From CAYPKG01 sp964411275 (GTDB taxonomy: Bacteria > Bacillota > Clostridia > Christensenellales > CAG-138), in assembly GCA_964411275.1 (NCBI GenBank), contig CAYPKG010000009.1:1-64000 (forward strand): a stretch of DNA of 64,000 bases, written 5' to 3'. Under the pieces are notes generated by a model. That model was given only the letters and a program-made list of their open reading frames with translations. It searched no databases and had not been told where the DNA came from. Below are positions 26,620 through 36,019 of the stretch, piece after piece; positions within the stretch are counted from its first letter, which is position 1; each line of letters starts with the position of its first letter. The translations under genes were made by a program, and so were the position numbers.

Positions 26620-26973
26620 CTATTTGCTGACGCTTAAATAAAGGATGGATGCGGCCACGCTGAGCATCACGCTCCAGTTAATGCCGCGCATAAAAAAATA
26701 GCAAATGGTCAGCGCCAGGCTCAGTCCCACCATCACATAACCAATTCTTTTCCATTTTGCCTGGGCCTTGCCTGTCAGAACCAGGATGCCGCCCAAGGCC
26801 ATGGTAGCGCCGAGCAAAACCAGCAGAACGGCCAGCCAAAACATCAAAAAGCGGTCTGTTCCCGCCAGTATCATGATCACGCCGCTGATGAAATTGAACA
26901 CGCCAAACGCCAGCGTGAATACAGCGCCCAGCGTGCGGGGCATGTTTTGTGAAGCTTTCGTGCTATTTCCCAT
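26620..26973 (-). CDS. Hypothetical four-span membrane protein
   Basis: The 117-residue protein has four hydrophobic segments (about 13-35, 41-64, 75-92, 97-114), which resembles the small DUF308-like or SdpI-like membrane proteins, but no diagnostic motif is visible. It begins MGNSTKASQNMPRTLG after GAAAGGCGGCGC. It stands alone, convergent with the acetyltransferase gene. Function unknown. Confidence 0.6.
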   Translation of the reverse strand: MGNSTKASQNMPRTLGAVFTLAFGVFNFISGVIMILAGTDRFLMFWLAVLLVLLGATMALGGILVLTGKAQAKWKRIGYVMVGLSLALTICYFFMRGINWSVMLSVAASILYLSVSK

Positions 26974-27123
26974 ACGCGCCGCCTTTCTTTTTATGAAAAT
27001 TTTCTTTTAGTAATCCGGACCCAGTTTTTACATCATATTATTACTATATCATAATTTCAGTTTTGTGAGTAGCCCAGTTTTTTCTTTGCGCCTGCATACT
27101 AAACCGGACTCCGGGTATACAAG

Positions 27124-27155
27124 AGGGGCCGCCACAGTTGTCCGCGGCGGCCCCT
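27124..27155 (-). terminator. Hairpin after the V-ATPase operon
   Basis: A 10-bp GC-rich stem AGGGGCCGCC/GGCGGCCCCT with a 12-base loop lies 20 bases after the last V-ATPase gene. The T-run is poor (CTTGTAT), so it may act as a weak terminator or as a 3' stabiliser. Confidence 0.5.
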
Positions 27156-27174
27156 GCCTATAATGACATGTCGC

Positions 27175-27807
27175 TTACTTCTTTTCCGCAAGCATTTCTT
27201 TGGTTTTCATGAGCCGGCTCAGGTTCCCGCGCTCGTTCTCATCCAGTTTCATTTTGATCTGCCGGATGGCTTCGGTAAACTGCGGGATCATGACGTACTC
27301 CAGGGCGTTCACCCTGCGGCGGGTCTTTTCGATCTCGTCCGCCAGCCTGTTACAGGTCTTTTCCACCTCCGCCAGCTCCAACAACAACGGCAGCAGCTCC
27401 GAGAGCGCCTGCACCGCGCCGTCCAGCTCCGCGCTGGTGGTGGCAAAGCCGTATGGATACGTGAAATTGCCGTCGCTTTGCGCAAGGGTCAGTTTCGGCA
27501 CGGCGATGGAAAGCACGTTCATCATGCTGACGGTGACGTTGGCCGGCCGCGCCGGATACAGTAAAGCTTCCTCTACCGCCTCGTTGCCCATGGACGCCCG
27601 GGCCAGCACAAAGCCCTTCATGGCTTCGGATAATTTTTGTTCCACTTCCTCGCGCAGCACCTTGTTGCGCCGCACGAATATGATGAACCGGCGGACCATT
27701 TCGTCCCGCTTATCCTTCATCATTTTATGGCCGCGCACGGCGGTGACCCTCCGCTTTTTCAGGTTGGAGAGCTCCATGCGCGTGGGTTTATACTGCAAAG
27801 CCGCCAT
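27175..27807 (-). CDS. atpD: V-type ATP synthase subunit D
   Basis: The 210-residue coiled-coil protein starts MAALQYKPTRMELSNLKKRR, the conserved D-subunit N-terminus, and ends with a second long helix. Subunit D forms the central rotor shaft inside the A3B3 head. RBS GGAGGG precedes the ATG. It is the last gene of the operon, three bases after subunit B. Confidence 0.95.
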   Translation of the reverse strand: MAALQYKPTRMELSNLKKRRVTAVRGHKMMKDKRDEMVRRFIIFVRRNKVLREEVEQKLSEAMKGFVLARASMGNEAVEEALLYPARPANVTVSMMNVLSIAVPKLTLAQSDGNFTYPYGFATTSAELDGAVQALSELLPLLLELAEVEKTCNRLADEIEKTRRRVNALEYVMIPQFTEAIRQIKMKLDENERGNLSRLMKTKEMLAEKK

Positions 27808-27810
27808 TCG

Positions 27811-29190
27811 TTATCCCTCCTCTTGGGGGAGATATTTATCAAGGTATGCGTCGCGGATACGCTTCAATTCCGTCCTGGGCAGGATCGACAACAGCTTCCA
27901 GCCGATTTCAAGGGTCTCCTCGATGGAGCGGTTCGTGTAATACCCCTGGGATACATACTCCGCCTCAAACGCGTCGGAGAACTCGGCGTACAGCTTGTCG
28001 GTGTCGGACAAAGCCGCGTCACCCAGAATGACCGCCAGCTCTTTCGCGTCCTTTCCACGGGAATACGCCGCGAAAAGCTGGTTCATGGTGTCGGCGTGAT
28101 CCTCCCGGGTCTTGCCCTTGCCGATACCCTTGTCCTTGAGACGGGACAGGGAGGGAAGCACGTTGATCGGCGGGGTGAGGCCCCTGCGGTAAAGGTCACG
28201 GGACAGTATGATCTGGCCCTCGGTGATGTACCCGGTCAGGTCGGGGATCGGGTGGGTCACGTCGTCCTCGGGCATGGACAGGATGGGGATCATCGTGATG
28301 GAACCCGCGTTTTCCTTGATACGGCCCGCGCGCTCATACATGGTCGCAAGGTCGGTATACAAATAGCCCGGGTAACCACGGCGGCCCGGCACTTCCTTGC
28401 GCGCGGCGGACACCTCGCGCAGCGCCTCGGCGTAGTTGGTGATGTCCGTCATGATGACCAGCACGTGCATCCCCAGGTCATACGCCAAATACTCGGCGGC
28501 GGTGATGGCCATACGGGGGGTGGCGATACGCTCGATTGCCGGGTCGTTCGCCAGGTTGATGAACGTCACCGTCCTGTCGATGGCGCCGGTTTTCTGGAAA
28601 TCCGTGGTAAAGAAGTCCGCTTCCTCAAACGTGATGCCCACCGCGGCGAACACCACGGCGAAGCTCTCGTCGGTGCCAAGCACCCGGGCCTGACGGGCGA
28701 TCTGCGCAGCCAGGTTGGCGTGGGGCAGACCGGAGCCGGAGAACACCGGCAGCTTCTGTCCGCGCACCAGGGTGTTGAGCCCGTCGATAGCGGAAATACC
28801 GGTCTGGATAAACTCCGACGGGTAGTCACGGGCGGCGGGGTTCATGGGCGCGCCGTTGATGTCCAGGCGTTTTTCCGGGATGAGGGCGGGCCCGCCGTCC
28901 TTGGGGCGGCCCATGCCATCGAACACGCGGCCCAGCATATCCGGGGCCACGTCCAGCTCGATGGAGCGGCCCAGGAACCGCGCCTTGGAGTTGCTGATCC
29001 TAAGACCCTGGGAGCCTTCAAACAGCTGCAGCAGCGCCTTGTCGTCCTCGACCTCCAGCACACGGCCACGGCGCATTTCGCCGTTTGCCTGCTCGATCTC
29101 CACCAATTCGTCATATTTGACGCCTGCGACGTCTTCCACCATCATCAGCGGACCTACGACCTCGCGGATTGTCCGGTATTCCTTACGCAT
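27811..29190 (-). CDS. atpB: V-type ATP synthase subunit B
   Basis: The 459-residue non-catalytic subunit has YRTIREVVGPLMMVEDV at the start, PVFSGSGLPHA (the degenerate P-loop), VLVIMTDITNYAEALREVSAAR and YPGYLYTDLATMYERAG. Its start at 29190 is preferred to the GTG nine bases earlier because GGAGG lies eight bases before it. It overlaps the end of subunit A by eight bases. Confidence 0.96.
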   Translation of the reverse strand: MRKEYRTIREVVGPLMMVEDVAGVKYDELVEIEQANGEMRRGRVLEVEDDKALLQLFEGSQGLRISNSKARFLGRSIELDVAPDMLGRVFDGMGRPKDGGPALIPEKRLDINGAPMNPAARDYPSEFIQTGISAIDGLNTLVRGQKLPVFSGSGLPHANLAAQIARQARVLGTDESFAVVFAAVGITFEEADFFTTDFQKTGAIDRTVTFINLANDPAIERIATPRMAITAAEYLAYDLGMHVLVIMTDITNYAEALREVSAARKEVPGRRGYPGYLYTDLATMYERAGRIKENAGSITMIPILSMPEDDVTHPIPDLTGYITEGQIILSRDLYRRGLTPPINVLPSLSRLKDKGIGKGKTREDHADTMNQLFAAYSRGKDAKELAVILGDAALSDTDKLYAEFSDAFEAEYVSQGYYTNRSIEETLEIGWKLLSILPRTELKRIRDAYLDKYLPQEEG

Positions 29191-30955
29191 CCTCGGCACC
29201 TCCCTCCATCAGCCCGCGAATTTGCTCATTCAGCGCAGCCGATACCTGCTCGTATTTCGCAGGCATTTCATCCTCTGGCACGTACTTGATACGGCCGATC
29301 TCTTCGCGCACGGGCAGGCTGGAAAGCTTTGCGAAGGAGGCGTCCGCGTTCAGCGCCGCAAGACCCTTTTCGTAGTAATCGAGTATCAGTTTGAGCATCA
29401 TGTACTGCTTCGCCGTGGAGGTATAGGTATCCACCTCGTGGAACGCATTTTGATGCAGATAGTCCTCGCGGACGGAGCGGGAGGCTTCCAGCGTCAGGCG
29501 ATCCTTGAAGGACAGCGCGTCGATACCCACCAGGCGCACGATTTCCTCCAGCTCGCTCTCCTCCTGGAGCATGTTCATTGTCTTTTGCACCATCTGCGAC
29601 CATTCCGCCGCCACATTCTCGTTGAACCAGCCTTCCAGCCGGTCGAGATACAGGGAATAGCTCTGCAGCCAGTCGATGGCTGGGAAGTGCCTGGCATACG
29701 CCAGCTTGGAGGACAAGCCCCAATACACCTTCACGATACGCAGCGTGGCCTGGGAAACCGGCTCTGAAATATCGCCGCCCGGAGGGGAAACCGCGCCGAT
29801 GGCGGAAACCGCGCCCTCCCGGCCTTCGCTGCCCAGCGTCTGCACGACGCCGGCGCGCTCGTAGAACTCCGCCAGACGGGAGGACAGGTATGCGGGGTAG
29901 CCTTCCTCGCCCGGCATTTCCTCGAGACGGCCGGACATTTCACGAAGGGCCTCCGCCCAACGGGAGGTGGAGTCGGCCATGATGGCCACCTTGTAGCCCA
30001 TGTCCCTAAAGTATTCCGCGATTGTGATGCCTGTGTAGATGGAGGCTTCCCGGGCCGCCACGGGCATGTCGGAGGTGTTGGCGATGAGCACCGTCCGCTT
30101 CATCAGCGACAGGCCGGTGCGGGGGTCCTTCAATTCCGGGAACTCCATGAGCACGTCGGTCATCTCGTTGCCGCGCTCGCCGCAGCCAACATACACGATG
30201 ATGTCCGCGTCCGCCCATTTCGCCAGCTGGTGCTGCACGACGGTTTTGCCGGAGCCGAAGGGGCCGGGCACCGCCGCCACGCCGCCCTTTGCCACGGGGA
30301 ACAGGGTGTCGATAACCCGCTGTCCCGTGATCATCGGCTCTGTGGGGGCGATTTTTTTCGCATAGGGGCGGCCGCGGCGCACAGGCCATTTCTGCAGCAT
30401 GCACACCTCGACTGTTTCGCCCTTATCGTTCATCAGTTTCGCGATAGGCTCCACGATGTTGGCGTCCCCGGATTTGATCCAGGTCAGCTTGCCGCTGACT
30501 CCCGGAGGAACCATCACCTTGTGAAGCACCGCTTCCGTCTCCTGGACGGTGCCAAGAATGTCGCCTGGCTGCACCTCGTCGCCTTCATTGGCAACTGGTA
30601 CAAAATCCCAAAGCTTGTCGTGATCCAGCGCGTCCACCTCGATGCCGCGGGTAATTCGGTCCCCCGCCTTTTCCCTAATCATGTTAAGGGGCCGCTGGAT
30701 GCCGTCGTAAATCGCCTCAATGAGGCCCGGCGCCAATTCTACGCTGAGGGGCGCGCCGGTGCTATAAACGGGCTCGCCGGGGCCAATGCCGCCGGTCTCT
30801 TCGTAAACCTGGATGCTGGCGCGGTCGCCGCGCAGCTCAATCACCTCACCGATCAGGTGCTTTTCGCTGACGCGTACCACGTCGTACATCTGTACGTCGG
30901 CCATGCCGGACGCTACGATAAGAGGCCCAGAAACCTTGACGATCGTACCTTGCAT
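29183..30955 (-). CDS. atpA: V-type ATP synthase catalytic subunit A
   Basis: The 590-residue catalytic subunit has the P-loop GPFGSGKTV, the following VYVGCGERGNEM, the arrangement STSRWAEALREMSGRLEEMPGEEGYPAYL, and the long non-homologous insertion (about 120-190) that marks A subunits. Three copies alternate with B in the head, making or using ATP. It is 18 bases downstream of subunit F. Confidence 0.97.
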   Translation of the reverse strand: MQGTIVKVSGPLIVASGMADVQMYDVVRVSEKHLIGEVIELRGDRASIQVYEETGGIGPGEPVYSTGAPLSVELAPGLIEAIYDGIQRPLNMIREKAGDRITRGIEVDALDHDKLWDFVPVANEGDEVQPGDILGTVQETEAVLHKVMVPPGVSGKLTWIKSGDANIVEPIAKLMNDKGETVEVCMLQKWPVRRGRPYAKKIAPTEPMITGQRVIDTLFPVAKGGVAAVPGPFGSGKTVVQHQLAKWADADIIVYVGCGERGNEMTDVLMEFPELKDPRTGLSLMKRTVLIANTSDMPVAAREASIYTGITIAEYFRDMGYKVAIMADSTSRWAEALREMSGRLEEMPGEEGYPAYLSSRLAEFYERAGVVQTLGSEGREGAVSAIGAVSPPGGDISEPVSQATLRIVKVYWGLSSKLAYARHFPAIDWLQSYSLYLDRLEGWFNENVAAEWSQMVQKTMNMLQEESELEEIVRLVGIDALSFKDRLTLEASRSVREDYLHQNAFHEVDTYTSTAKQYMMLKLILDYYEKGLAALNADASFAKLSSLPVREEIGRIKYVPEDEMPAKYEQVSAALNEQIRGLMEGGAEDA

Positions 30956-30973
30956 ACGCTCTTCTACCTTCCT

Positions 30974-31288
30974 TTACGAGAATAAGATGTCCGCGCCGAT
31001 GGCCTTTTCCACATTGGACTTCATTTCCGCCATGCCGACGCCCTGTGTCCCCTGATTGCTTGGGATGGGGATGATGGCGGGAAACGCCTCGGACTTATAC
31101 TTTGAAATCGCTTCGCCGCATTCCTTATACAGCTCCTCTGTGACGAAGATCACCTGATACCCTCCCCGGGCCAGCTTGTGTATCGTCCGGGAGGCTTTCG
31201 CGCCCTCGGTTTCAAAAAACACATTGAGCCCGACCGCCTTGAAGAGCAGTACGGAGTCGCGGTCGCCTATTACACCGATATTAGCCAT
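30974..31288 (-). CDS. atpF: V-type ATP synthase subunit F
   Basis: The 104-residue protein (MANIGVIGDRDSVLLFKAVG, then VIFVTEELYKE) is the small central-stalk partner of subunit D. The start at 31288 lies inside the end of subunit C (eight-base overlap). A longer frame to 31324 is rejected because it adds residues outside the family. Confidence 0.93.
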   Translation of the reverse strand: MANIGVIGDRDSVLLFKAVGLNVFFETEGAKASRTIHKLARGGYQVIFVTEELYKECGEAISKYKSEAFPAIIPIPSNQGTQGVGMAEMKSNVEKAIGADILFS

Positions 31289-32270
31289 ACAACTCACGCA
31301 ACCTCTCCGTAATGACGCCCTCATCCAGGCCGTTGCGCTTTACGGTCACGATGAGGCGGATACACCGAGCCTCCTGTTCCCTGGCCAGCAGATATCCCAG
31401 CACCGGCTGCAGCGTCATCACATCGTATTTGCCCTTTTTCGTCAGTTCCATCAGGTGATTGTCCCGTGCCTTTTCAAGGGCGCTGACCCGGTCGGTGCGG
31501 AGCATCTCCTCCAGCCCCTTTTGTATCGCGGAGCCGGCGACGCCGGTGCTCACCTGTTTGACCATGTTCTCCTGGGGCTGCTCCATGGCATCCACCAGTG
31601 TGCTTTTCGGGATGCTTCCACCCGGCAGCACCACGTCCGCAAGCTCTTCTTTTGAGGCGCCCATGGCCCGCAGCCGAAGCAGCGCCAGGACATTGTCAAA
31701 ATCCGCAAGCGCCTTAAAATAGTCGCTGGCAAACGCGTTTTTGTGTTTATTCAGTATCATGCCCGCGTGGGTGTGATACGCCTGATCCAGGCGCACGCTA
31801 ACCCGCTGGGGATCCTCCCTTGTGGGCAGTTCTTTCTCCAATGCCTCCAGCGCGTCGCGTAACGCGCCGGGCAAATCGCGATAGTCGTGATCGCGCACCG
31901 CAAGCGTGAGCTTTTCCTTTAGATATACGCCGCCGGAAACAAGCTCCACGTCCTGGCTGTCCAACAGCCGCGCCTTCAACAATACCTTGAGGTTGTGGAT
32001 GTCCGTCTTCAATAAAAACAGATCCGTGATCTCAGGCTCCGGCGTGATCTCCTGAACCAGCCGGGCCGCGTCATCCCGCTCGTGTGCGATCATGGCTTCG
32101 CAGTCGGCTGCGGTGGCCTCGGGCATGTTTCCATACCCGGACTCGACGAGCATCCGCACGGCTTCCTCCAGGCTGCTTTCAGCCAAGCGCGACATTTTGT
32201 CGCGGCCAATCAGTCCGTTTTCCTTCGCGCGGATGCGCGCCACCGCATATGCATAGCTTGACTGTGGCAT
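31281..32270 (-). CDS. atpC: V-type ATP synthase subunit C (AC39/VmaC)
   Basis: The 329-residue helical protein begins SYAYAVARIRAKENGLIGRDK, then LFLLKTDIHNLKVLLKAR and, at the end, GYLLAREQEARCIRLIV, typical of archaeal/bacterial subunit C, which couples the central stalk to the membrane ring. The start at 32270 has GGAGG eight bases upstream; the longer frame is rejected. Confidence 0.93.
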   Translation of the reverse strand: MPQSSYAYAVARIRAKENGLIGRDKMSRLAESSLEEAVRMLVESGYGNMPEATAADCEAMIAHERDDAARLVQEITPEPEITDLFLLKTDIHNLKVLLKARLLDSQDVELVSGGVYLKEKLTLAVRDHDYRDLPGALRDALEALEKELPTREDPQRVSVRLDQAYHTHAGMILNKHKNAFASDYFKALADFDNVLALLRLRAMGASKEELADVVLPGGSIPKSTLVDAMEQPQENMVKQVSTGVAGSAIQKGLEEMLRTDRVSALEKARDNHLMELTKKGKYDVMTLQPVLGYLLAREQEARCIRLIVTVKRNGLDEGVITERLRELYG

Positions 32271-32323
32271 GCGCTTTTCCTCCATTCTCCCGCTCACGGC
32301 AATTGCCGCGCCGGGACCTTAGA

Positions 32324-32929
32324 TCAGTCGAACAGGATGCCCGCCACCGCGGTTTCCTCCACGGCCCTCGCGTCCCGGATGAGAGCCGAAAAGGAACAGT
32401 CCTTCTCATAGCCATCACCCTTGAGCACAAAGCCGTATTCCATGTCATTCTCCGCGGCCCCCGCCGTAAGCGGGCGTTTTCCCGCAGCTTCAAGGGCCTC
32501 GTTCACCTCAGGCAGCAGCTCCATGAGCGCTTCATGATCCGCGCTGCCGCCGCAAACGGTTTCCCCGCCGTCGGCCTCCGCAAGAAGCATCTTGCGGCAT
32601 ACCTGCGCGCGCTCCGGGCCGGAAAGCCCGCAAAGATCCTTGTAGGCGGTCGCAAATGCCTCGTCCACAATCTCCCGGCGCGACGCCAGGGCCTGTTTGC
32701 GAGCCTCCAGCTCCGCGTTGGTGCGGCTGCGCTCCAGGATGCTTTTTTGTGCCGCTGCAGTTGCCTTTGTCAGCTCGTCCCTGCGCTTGTCAATCCGCTT
32801 TTCGCAGTCCAGGCGGATTTCATCTAAGCGGGCATTCGTCTCAAGCTCCAGCTTGGCAGCGTCCTTCTTCGCATCCTCCAATATCCGTTCCACCAGCTTG
32901 CTTGCGCCGGTGTTCAGTTCATTCGCCAT
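32324..32929 (-). CDS. atpE: V-type ATP synthase subunit E
   Basis: A protein of about 201 residues with a long charged N-terminal helix (ILEDAKKDAAKLELE, RLDEIRLDCEKRIDKRRDEL) and a globular C-terminal half. With the G/H subunit it forms the outer stalks. Two close ATGs (32935 and 32929) share the RBS GAGAAAGAGAG, so the exact start is uncertain. The order between subunits K and C is conserved. Confidence 0.88.
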   Translation of the reverse strand: MANELNTGASKLVERILEDAKKDAAKLELETNARLDEIRLDCEKRIDKRRDELTKATAAAQKSILERSRTNAELEARKQALASRREIVDEAFATAYKDLCGLSGPERAQVCRKMLLAEADGGETVCGGSADHEALMELLPEVNEALEAAGKRPLTAGAAENDMEYGFVLKGDGYEKDCSFSALIRDARAVEETAVAGILFD

Positions 32930-33009
32930 ACGCATTCTCTCTTTCTCCCATAAGGGCACCGGAATTCTCTAGGAGAATTCAAGGGTCTTTTTTCCGTTTG
33001 AGAGTCTGT

Positions 33010-33498
33010 TTAGCCCACAGCCACGCCGTTGACCAGCAGGAAGGAGATCAGCAGAGAAAGCACTGCGTAGGTTTCAACCATAACGGTGAGGATCAGCGCC
33101 TTGCCTTGTTCTTCCGGACGCTTCGCGACCATGCCGATACCCGATGCCGCTACTTTGCCCTGGGCAATCGCGGAAATCAGGCCGCCGATGGCGATGGGAA
33201 GCGCCGCGCACAGCAGCTGGAAGCCCTGAGTTGCCGTGGGCATTACAGCGCCCGCGCCCAGAAGACCGGCCTTGCTGGCGATAACGAAGGCGATCAGAAG
33301 ACCGTAAATGCCCTGAGTACCAGGCAGAAGCTGGAGAACCAGGACGGAGCCAAACTTTTCCGGATCTTCCGCGAGAACGCCGGAGCCCGCCTCACCGGCG
33401 ATACCTACGCCAAGCGCGCTGCCCGCACCGGCCAGACCGGCCGCAATCGCTGCACCCGCAGCCGCCAGGATGGGACCCCAGTTGAAAATGCCTTCCAT
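33010..33498 (-). CDS. atpK: V-type ATP synthase subunit K (rotor proteolipid, Na+ type signature)
   Basis: The 162-residue proteolipid consists of two fused helical hairpins. The ion site matches that of Enterococcus hirae NtpK: Leu 58, Thr 61, Gln 62 and Tyr 65 in LLPGTQGIYG, Gln 113 in SAIAQGKV and Glu 142 in MVETYAVL. These residues bind Na+ in NtpK; the first hairpin lacks a carboxylate, as expected of V-type rings. The enzyme therefore probably moves Na+ rather than H+. RBS AGGAGG is clear. Confidence 0.95.
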   Translation of the reverse strand: MEGIFNWGPILAAAGAAIAAGLAGAGSALGVGIAGEAGSGVLAEDPEKFGSVLVLQLLPGTQGIYGLLIAFVIASKAGLLGAGAVMPTATQGFQLLCAALPIAIGGLISAIAQGKVAASGIGMVAKRPEEQGKALILTVMVETYAVLSLLISFLLVNGVAVG

Positions 33499-33558
33499 AG
33501 TAATATTCCTCCTTTTGTTGCTGATAAAATGTTGCAGTAACGGTTTATATTGGCGTGT

Positions 33559-35496
33559 TTACTCGGTGACCCGCACATGCCGGGTCTTGTATCCAAGCGG
33601 CTTGAATTCCTTGCCGCCGGTCTCATAAAACTTGCCATAAAACTCCACGTACTGGAGCCTTGCGCAGTGCACGAACGTGCCCAGCGTATTGATGGCGATG
33701 TTGAACAGGTGCAGAAATACCAAAAGCGCGACGGCAATCAGCATGAGAAGCACGTGCACAATGGGATTTGAGGACGCGCCCATGATCATGCTGGCCAGGC
33801 TGTTGAACACCGAGCCGATTACGCCTGTAGCGATACCCAACGCGAATAGACGCGCGTAGGACAGGATATCCGACAGGTAGCCGGTCACGTTGTACAATTC
33901 CCCAAGGCCGCTGACCAGCCGTTTGATGGGATTTCTCTTGCCCCGGCCTTTCATGAACAGTATCATCAATGCGCCCAAAGCCGCGGCGCCTACGCCGATT
34001 GTCCCCAATACAGGGACGCCGGGCAGCGCCATGGGCCCCGCAACGCCGATGATCAGCCCCAGCACCACCATCATCCAGCTGAGGTTGTCGAATATCGCGG
34101 TCTGCCAGTCGCCGCTTTTGAAGCAGAGCCTAATTTTCAGCACCAGGCCGAACATAATGTGGATAACCCCCAATCCAAAGCACAAGAACAGCATGGGGAT
34201 TGGCTGGGTCATCGGGTCCATAATCAGGGGGAACGGGCCGCTTGCGCCAAGGCCGAACAAATCGTTCCAGCTCATGCCAAAGAACGAGCCGATGAGCACG
34301 CCCCACACGATGGTGGACAGGCCGCCCATCATAATGACTTTCGCAAGAGCGCCCATCATTCCGGTGGGTTTGGCCATTTTGATAAACAGCAGGCATCCTA
34401 TGAACAGCACGATGCCGTATCCGGTGTCGCTGAGCATCATTCCAAACAGCAGGAAATAAAACGGGGCCATGTACGGCGTGCCGTCCATAGAATACGGATC
34501 CGGACGGGAGTATAGGTTGGTAACCGCCTCATACGGCGTGGCGAAGTTGGTATTATGCACCACGCTTGGCGGCGTTTCGCCCTCCTCCGGCTCCCGGATG
34601 CCCAGATGATATGCCTCGGTCACATTTTTAAGAGCCGCCTCCACCTTTTCGGTTTCATCCGAGCGCACCCAGCCTTGGAGCACAAATGTGGCCGCCGTTT
34701 TTAACAGCGCCGTCTTCGCCAGGCAACGGTCCCGCTCGATCACTGCCACGTCGGCAGCGCCGGCGATTTCGTTGCGCTTTGCGCCAAGCTCGCGCATCTG
34801 CAGTTCCAGCGCCGTTTCCTGCTTCGCCAGCTCCTTGATCTCGTTTTGCAGCTCTTCAATGGCTTCATTAGGCGTTCCGGAAAGCTTGGGAAATACATAA
34901 TCCGCCCAGCTGGTCTGCTTAAGAACAGCATTTACCTCCGGCAGCGTGTCTTTGGGGCACGCGATGAGCACCGCCCGCTCGCCTTCCCCGCCATACACTT
35001 CCAAAGCCGCCGTCTCCGGCAGTCCGGCTGCAAGGGCGCTAAGCTCCTCCGCCTCGATCAGGCCTGTTAGTATCTCGGCGCTTTTTGTGCTGCGCACATT
35101 GTCCATGGGGATTGGAAGCCCCGCCCACGGAGCGAGAGATTGTATCTGGGCATTGCATTTTTCCGTGGCGGCCCGCACGGCAGCCCTGTTCCGGTCTACG
35201 GTCTCCAGCTCTTCCCCCAGCTTCAACGCCTCTGGCAAAGCCGCGCGAAGCTCTGCCACAGAAGCCTCCGGCTTGGGCTCAAGCAGGGATTTCTTGGGGC
35301 CATAGGGCTTTGCAAGGCCCAGCGCATTGCTTAGCCGTTGTACGTTGTTTTCCGCACAGACTAGCTGTGGGTCATCCTGAGGTGCTTCCTCACCAGCAAT
35401 TACCTGTACGGCATTGATGGCCTGTAGCGCCGTGAGGATGCGCCCCTCGTCTTCCTTAAGGGCGACAAGGGTCAGCCGTTTCATGGGTACAATCAT
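33559..35496 (-). CDS. atpI: V-type ATP synthase subunit I (a-subunit homologue)
   Basis: The 645-residue protein has a soluble N-terminal half with coiled coils (about 1-340) and a membrane half with seven to eight spans (YFLLFGMMLSDTGYGIVLF, VRLFALGIATGVIGSVFNS-like ARLFALGIA). The Arg in SYARLFALG and the end segment contribute to ion passage between the rotor and subunit I. It overlaps the upstream subunit by four bases (ATGA). An in-frame ATG four codons later is possible. Confidence 0.94.
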   Translation of the reverse strand: MIVPMKRLTLVALKEDEGRILTALQAINAVQVIAGEEAPQDDPQLVCAENNVQRLSNALGLAKPYGPKKSLLEPKPEASVAELRAALPEALKLGEELETVDRNRAAVRAATEKCNAQIQSLAPWAGLPIPMDNVRSTKSAEILTGLIEAEELSALAAGLPETAALEVYGGEGERAVLIACPKDTLPEVNAVLKQTSWADYVFPKLSGTPNEAIEELQNEIKELAKQETALELQMRELGAKRNEIAGAADVAVIERDRCLAKTALLKTAATFVLQGWVRSDETEKVEAALKNVTEAYHLGIREPEEGETPPSVVHNTNFATPYEAVTNLYSRPDPYSMDGTPYMAPFYFLLFGMMLSDTGYGIVLFIGCLLFIKMAKPTGMMGALAKVIMMGGLSTIVWGVLIGSFFGMSWNDLFGLGASGPFPLIMDPMTQPIPMLFLCFGLGVIHIMFGLVLKIRLCFKSGDWQTAIFDNLSWMMVVLGLIIGVAGPMALPGVPVLGTIGVGAAALGALMILFMKGRGKRNPIKRLVSGLGELYNVTGYLSDILSYARLFALGIATGVIGSVFNSLASMIMGASSNPIVHVLLMLIAVALLVFLHLFNIAINTLGTFVHCARLQYVEFYGKFYETGGKEFKPLGYKTRHVRVTE

Positions 35497-35807
35497 TCAA
35501 AAATCACAACCCTTCGCAGCAAATACGATACCGCCTCCGGCAGCTTTTCCTTGGCCGCGGCGCATTTGATGTTCGCTTCTTCCCGTCGGTCGGACACGAT
35601 CTTCTCTCCGAGAAGCTTGCCTTCCTGCTCCGCTTGCTGTGTGGCGCCCCGAAGCAGCTCGCGCCCATCTTCCTCTACCGCGTTCAACTGCGCCTGTGCT
35701 TTCGCCTGGGCTGCCGCAACCTGATCCCTGGACGCGACAGCAGCTTCCTGGCGGATAACAGTTGCCTGGGCTTCCGCTTTAGCGATTTCGTCGATAATCG
35801 AATTCAA
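35493..35807 (-). CDS. V-type ATP synthase subunit G/H (outer stalk)
   Basis: This 104-residue, mostly helical protein is rich in Ala, Glu, Gln and Arg (SIIDEIAKAEAQATVIRQEA), with the heptad pattern of NtpF/AhaH outer-stalk subunits. It starts with TTG at 35807, eight bases after a near-perfect AAAGGAGG. The longer frame to 35852 has no RBS. It is the first gene of the operon, matching the Enterococcus order ntpF-I-K-E-C-G-A-B-D (E. hirae names). Confidence 0.85.
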   Translation of the reverse strand: MNSIIDEIAKAEAQATVIRQEAAVASRDQVAAAQAKAQAQLNAVEEDGRELLRGATQQAEQEGKLLGEKIVSDRREEANIKCAAAKEKLPEAVSYLLRRVVIFE

Positions 35808-35820
35808 TGCGATCACCTCC

Positions 35821-36019
35821 TTTGTTAAATTGATAACAACGAAATTATACAAATGTTAAAATGCTAACAACACAATTTTACAAGATTAATATATGCAATA
35901 CAACCCCAAGGAATGGGATAACGGGGAATATATAATTTAATTTCGAAATAAATCCTGCAATATAAGCACTGATTATGGCAAAATGAAGCATTTCTTGCAG
36001 GAAATGAGCGCGAATTTAA
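35821..36019 (-). promoter_or_regulatory. A+T-rich promoter region of the V-ATPase operon
   Basis: The stretch is strikingly A+T-rich. A TATAAT lies at 35844-35849 on the minus strand, with TTGTTA 15 bases before it, a short spacer. Upstream A/T tracts could act as UP elements. No gene is present. Confidence 0.4.

Noticed and set aside
27637..29289. A 550-codon open frame on the plus strand
   Set aside because: It is antisense to V-ATPase subunits D and B, which are certain; its product has no family features.
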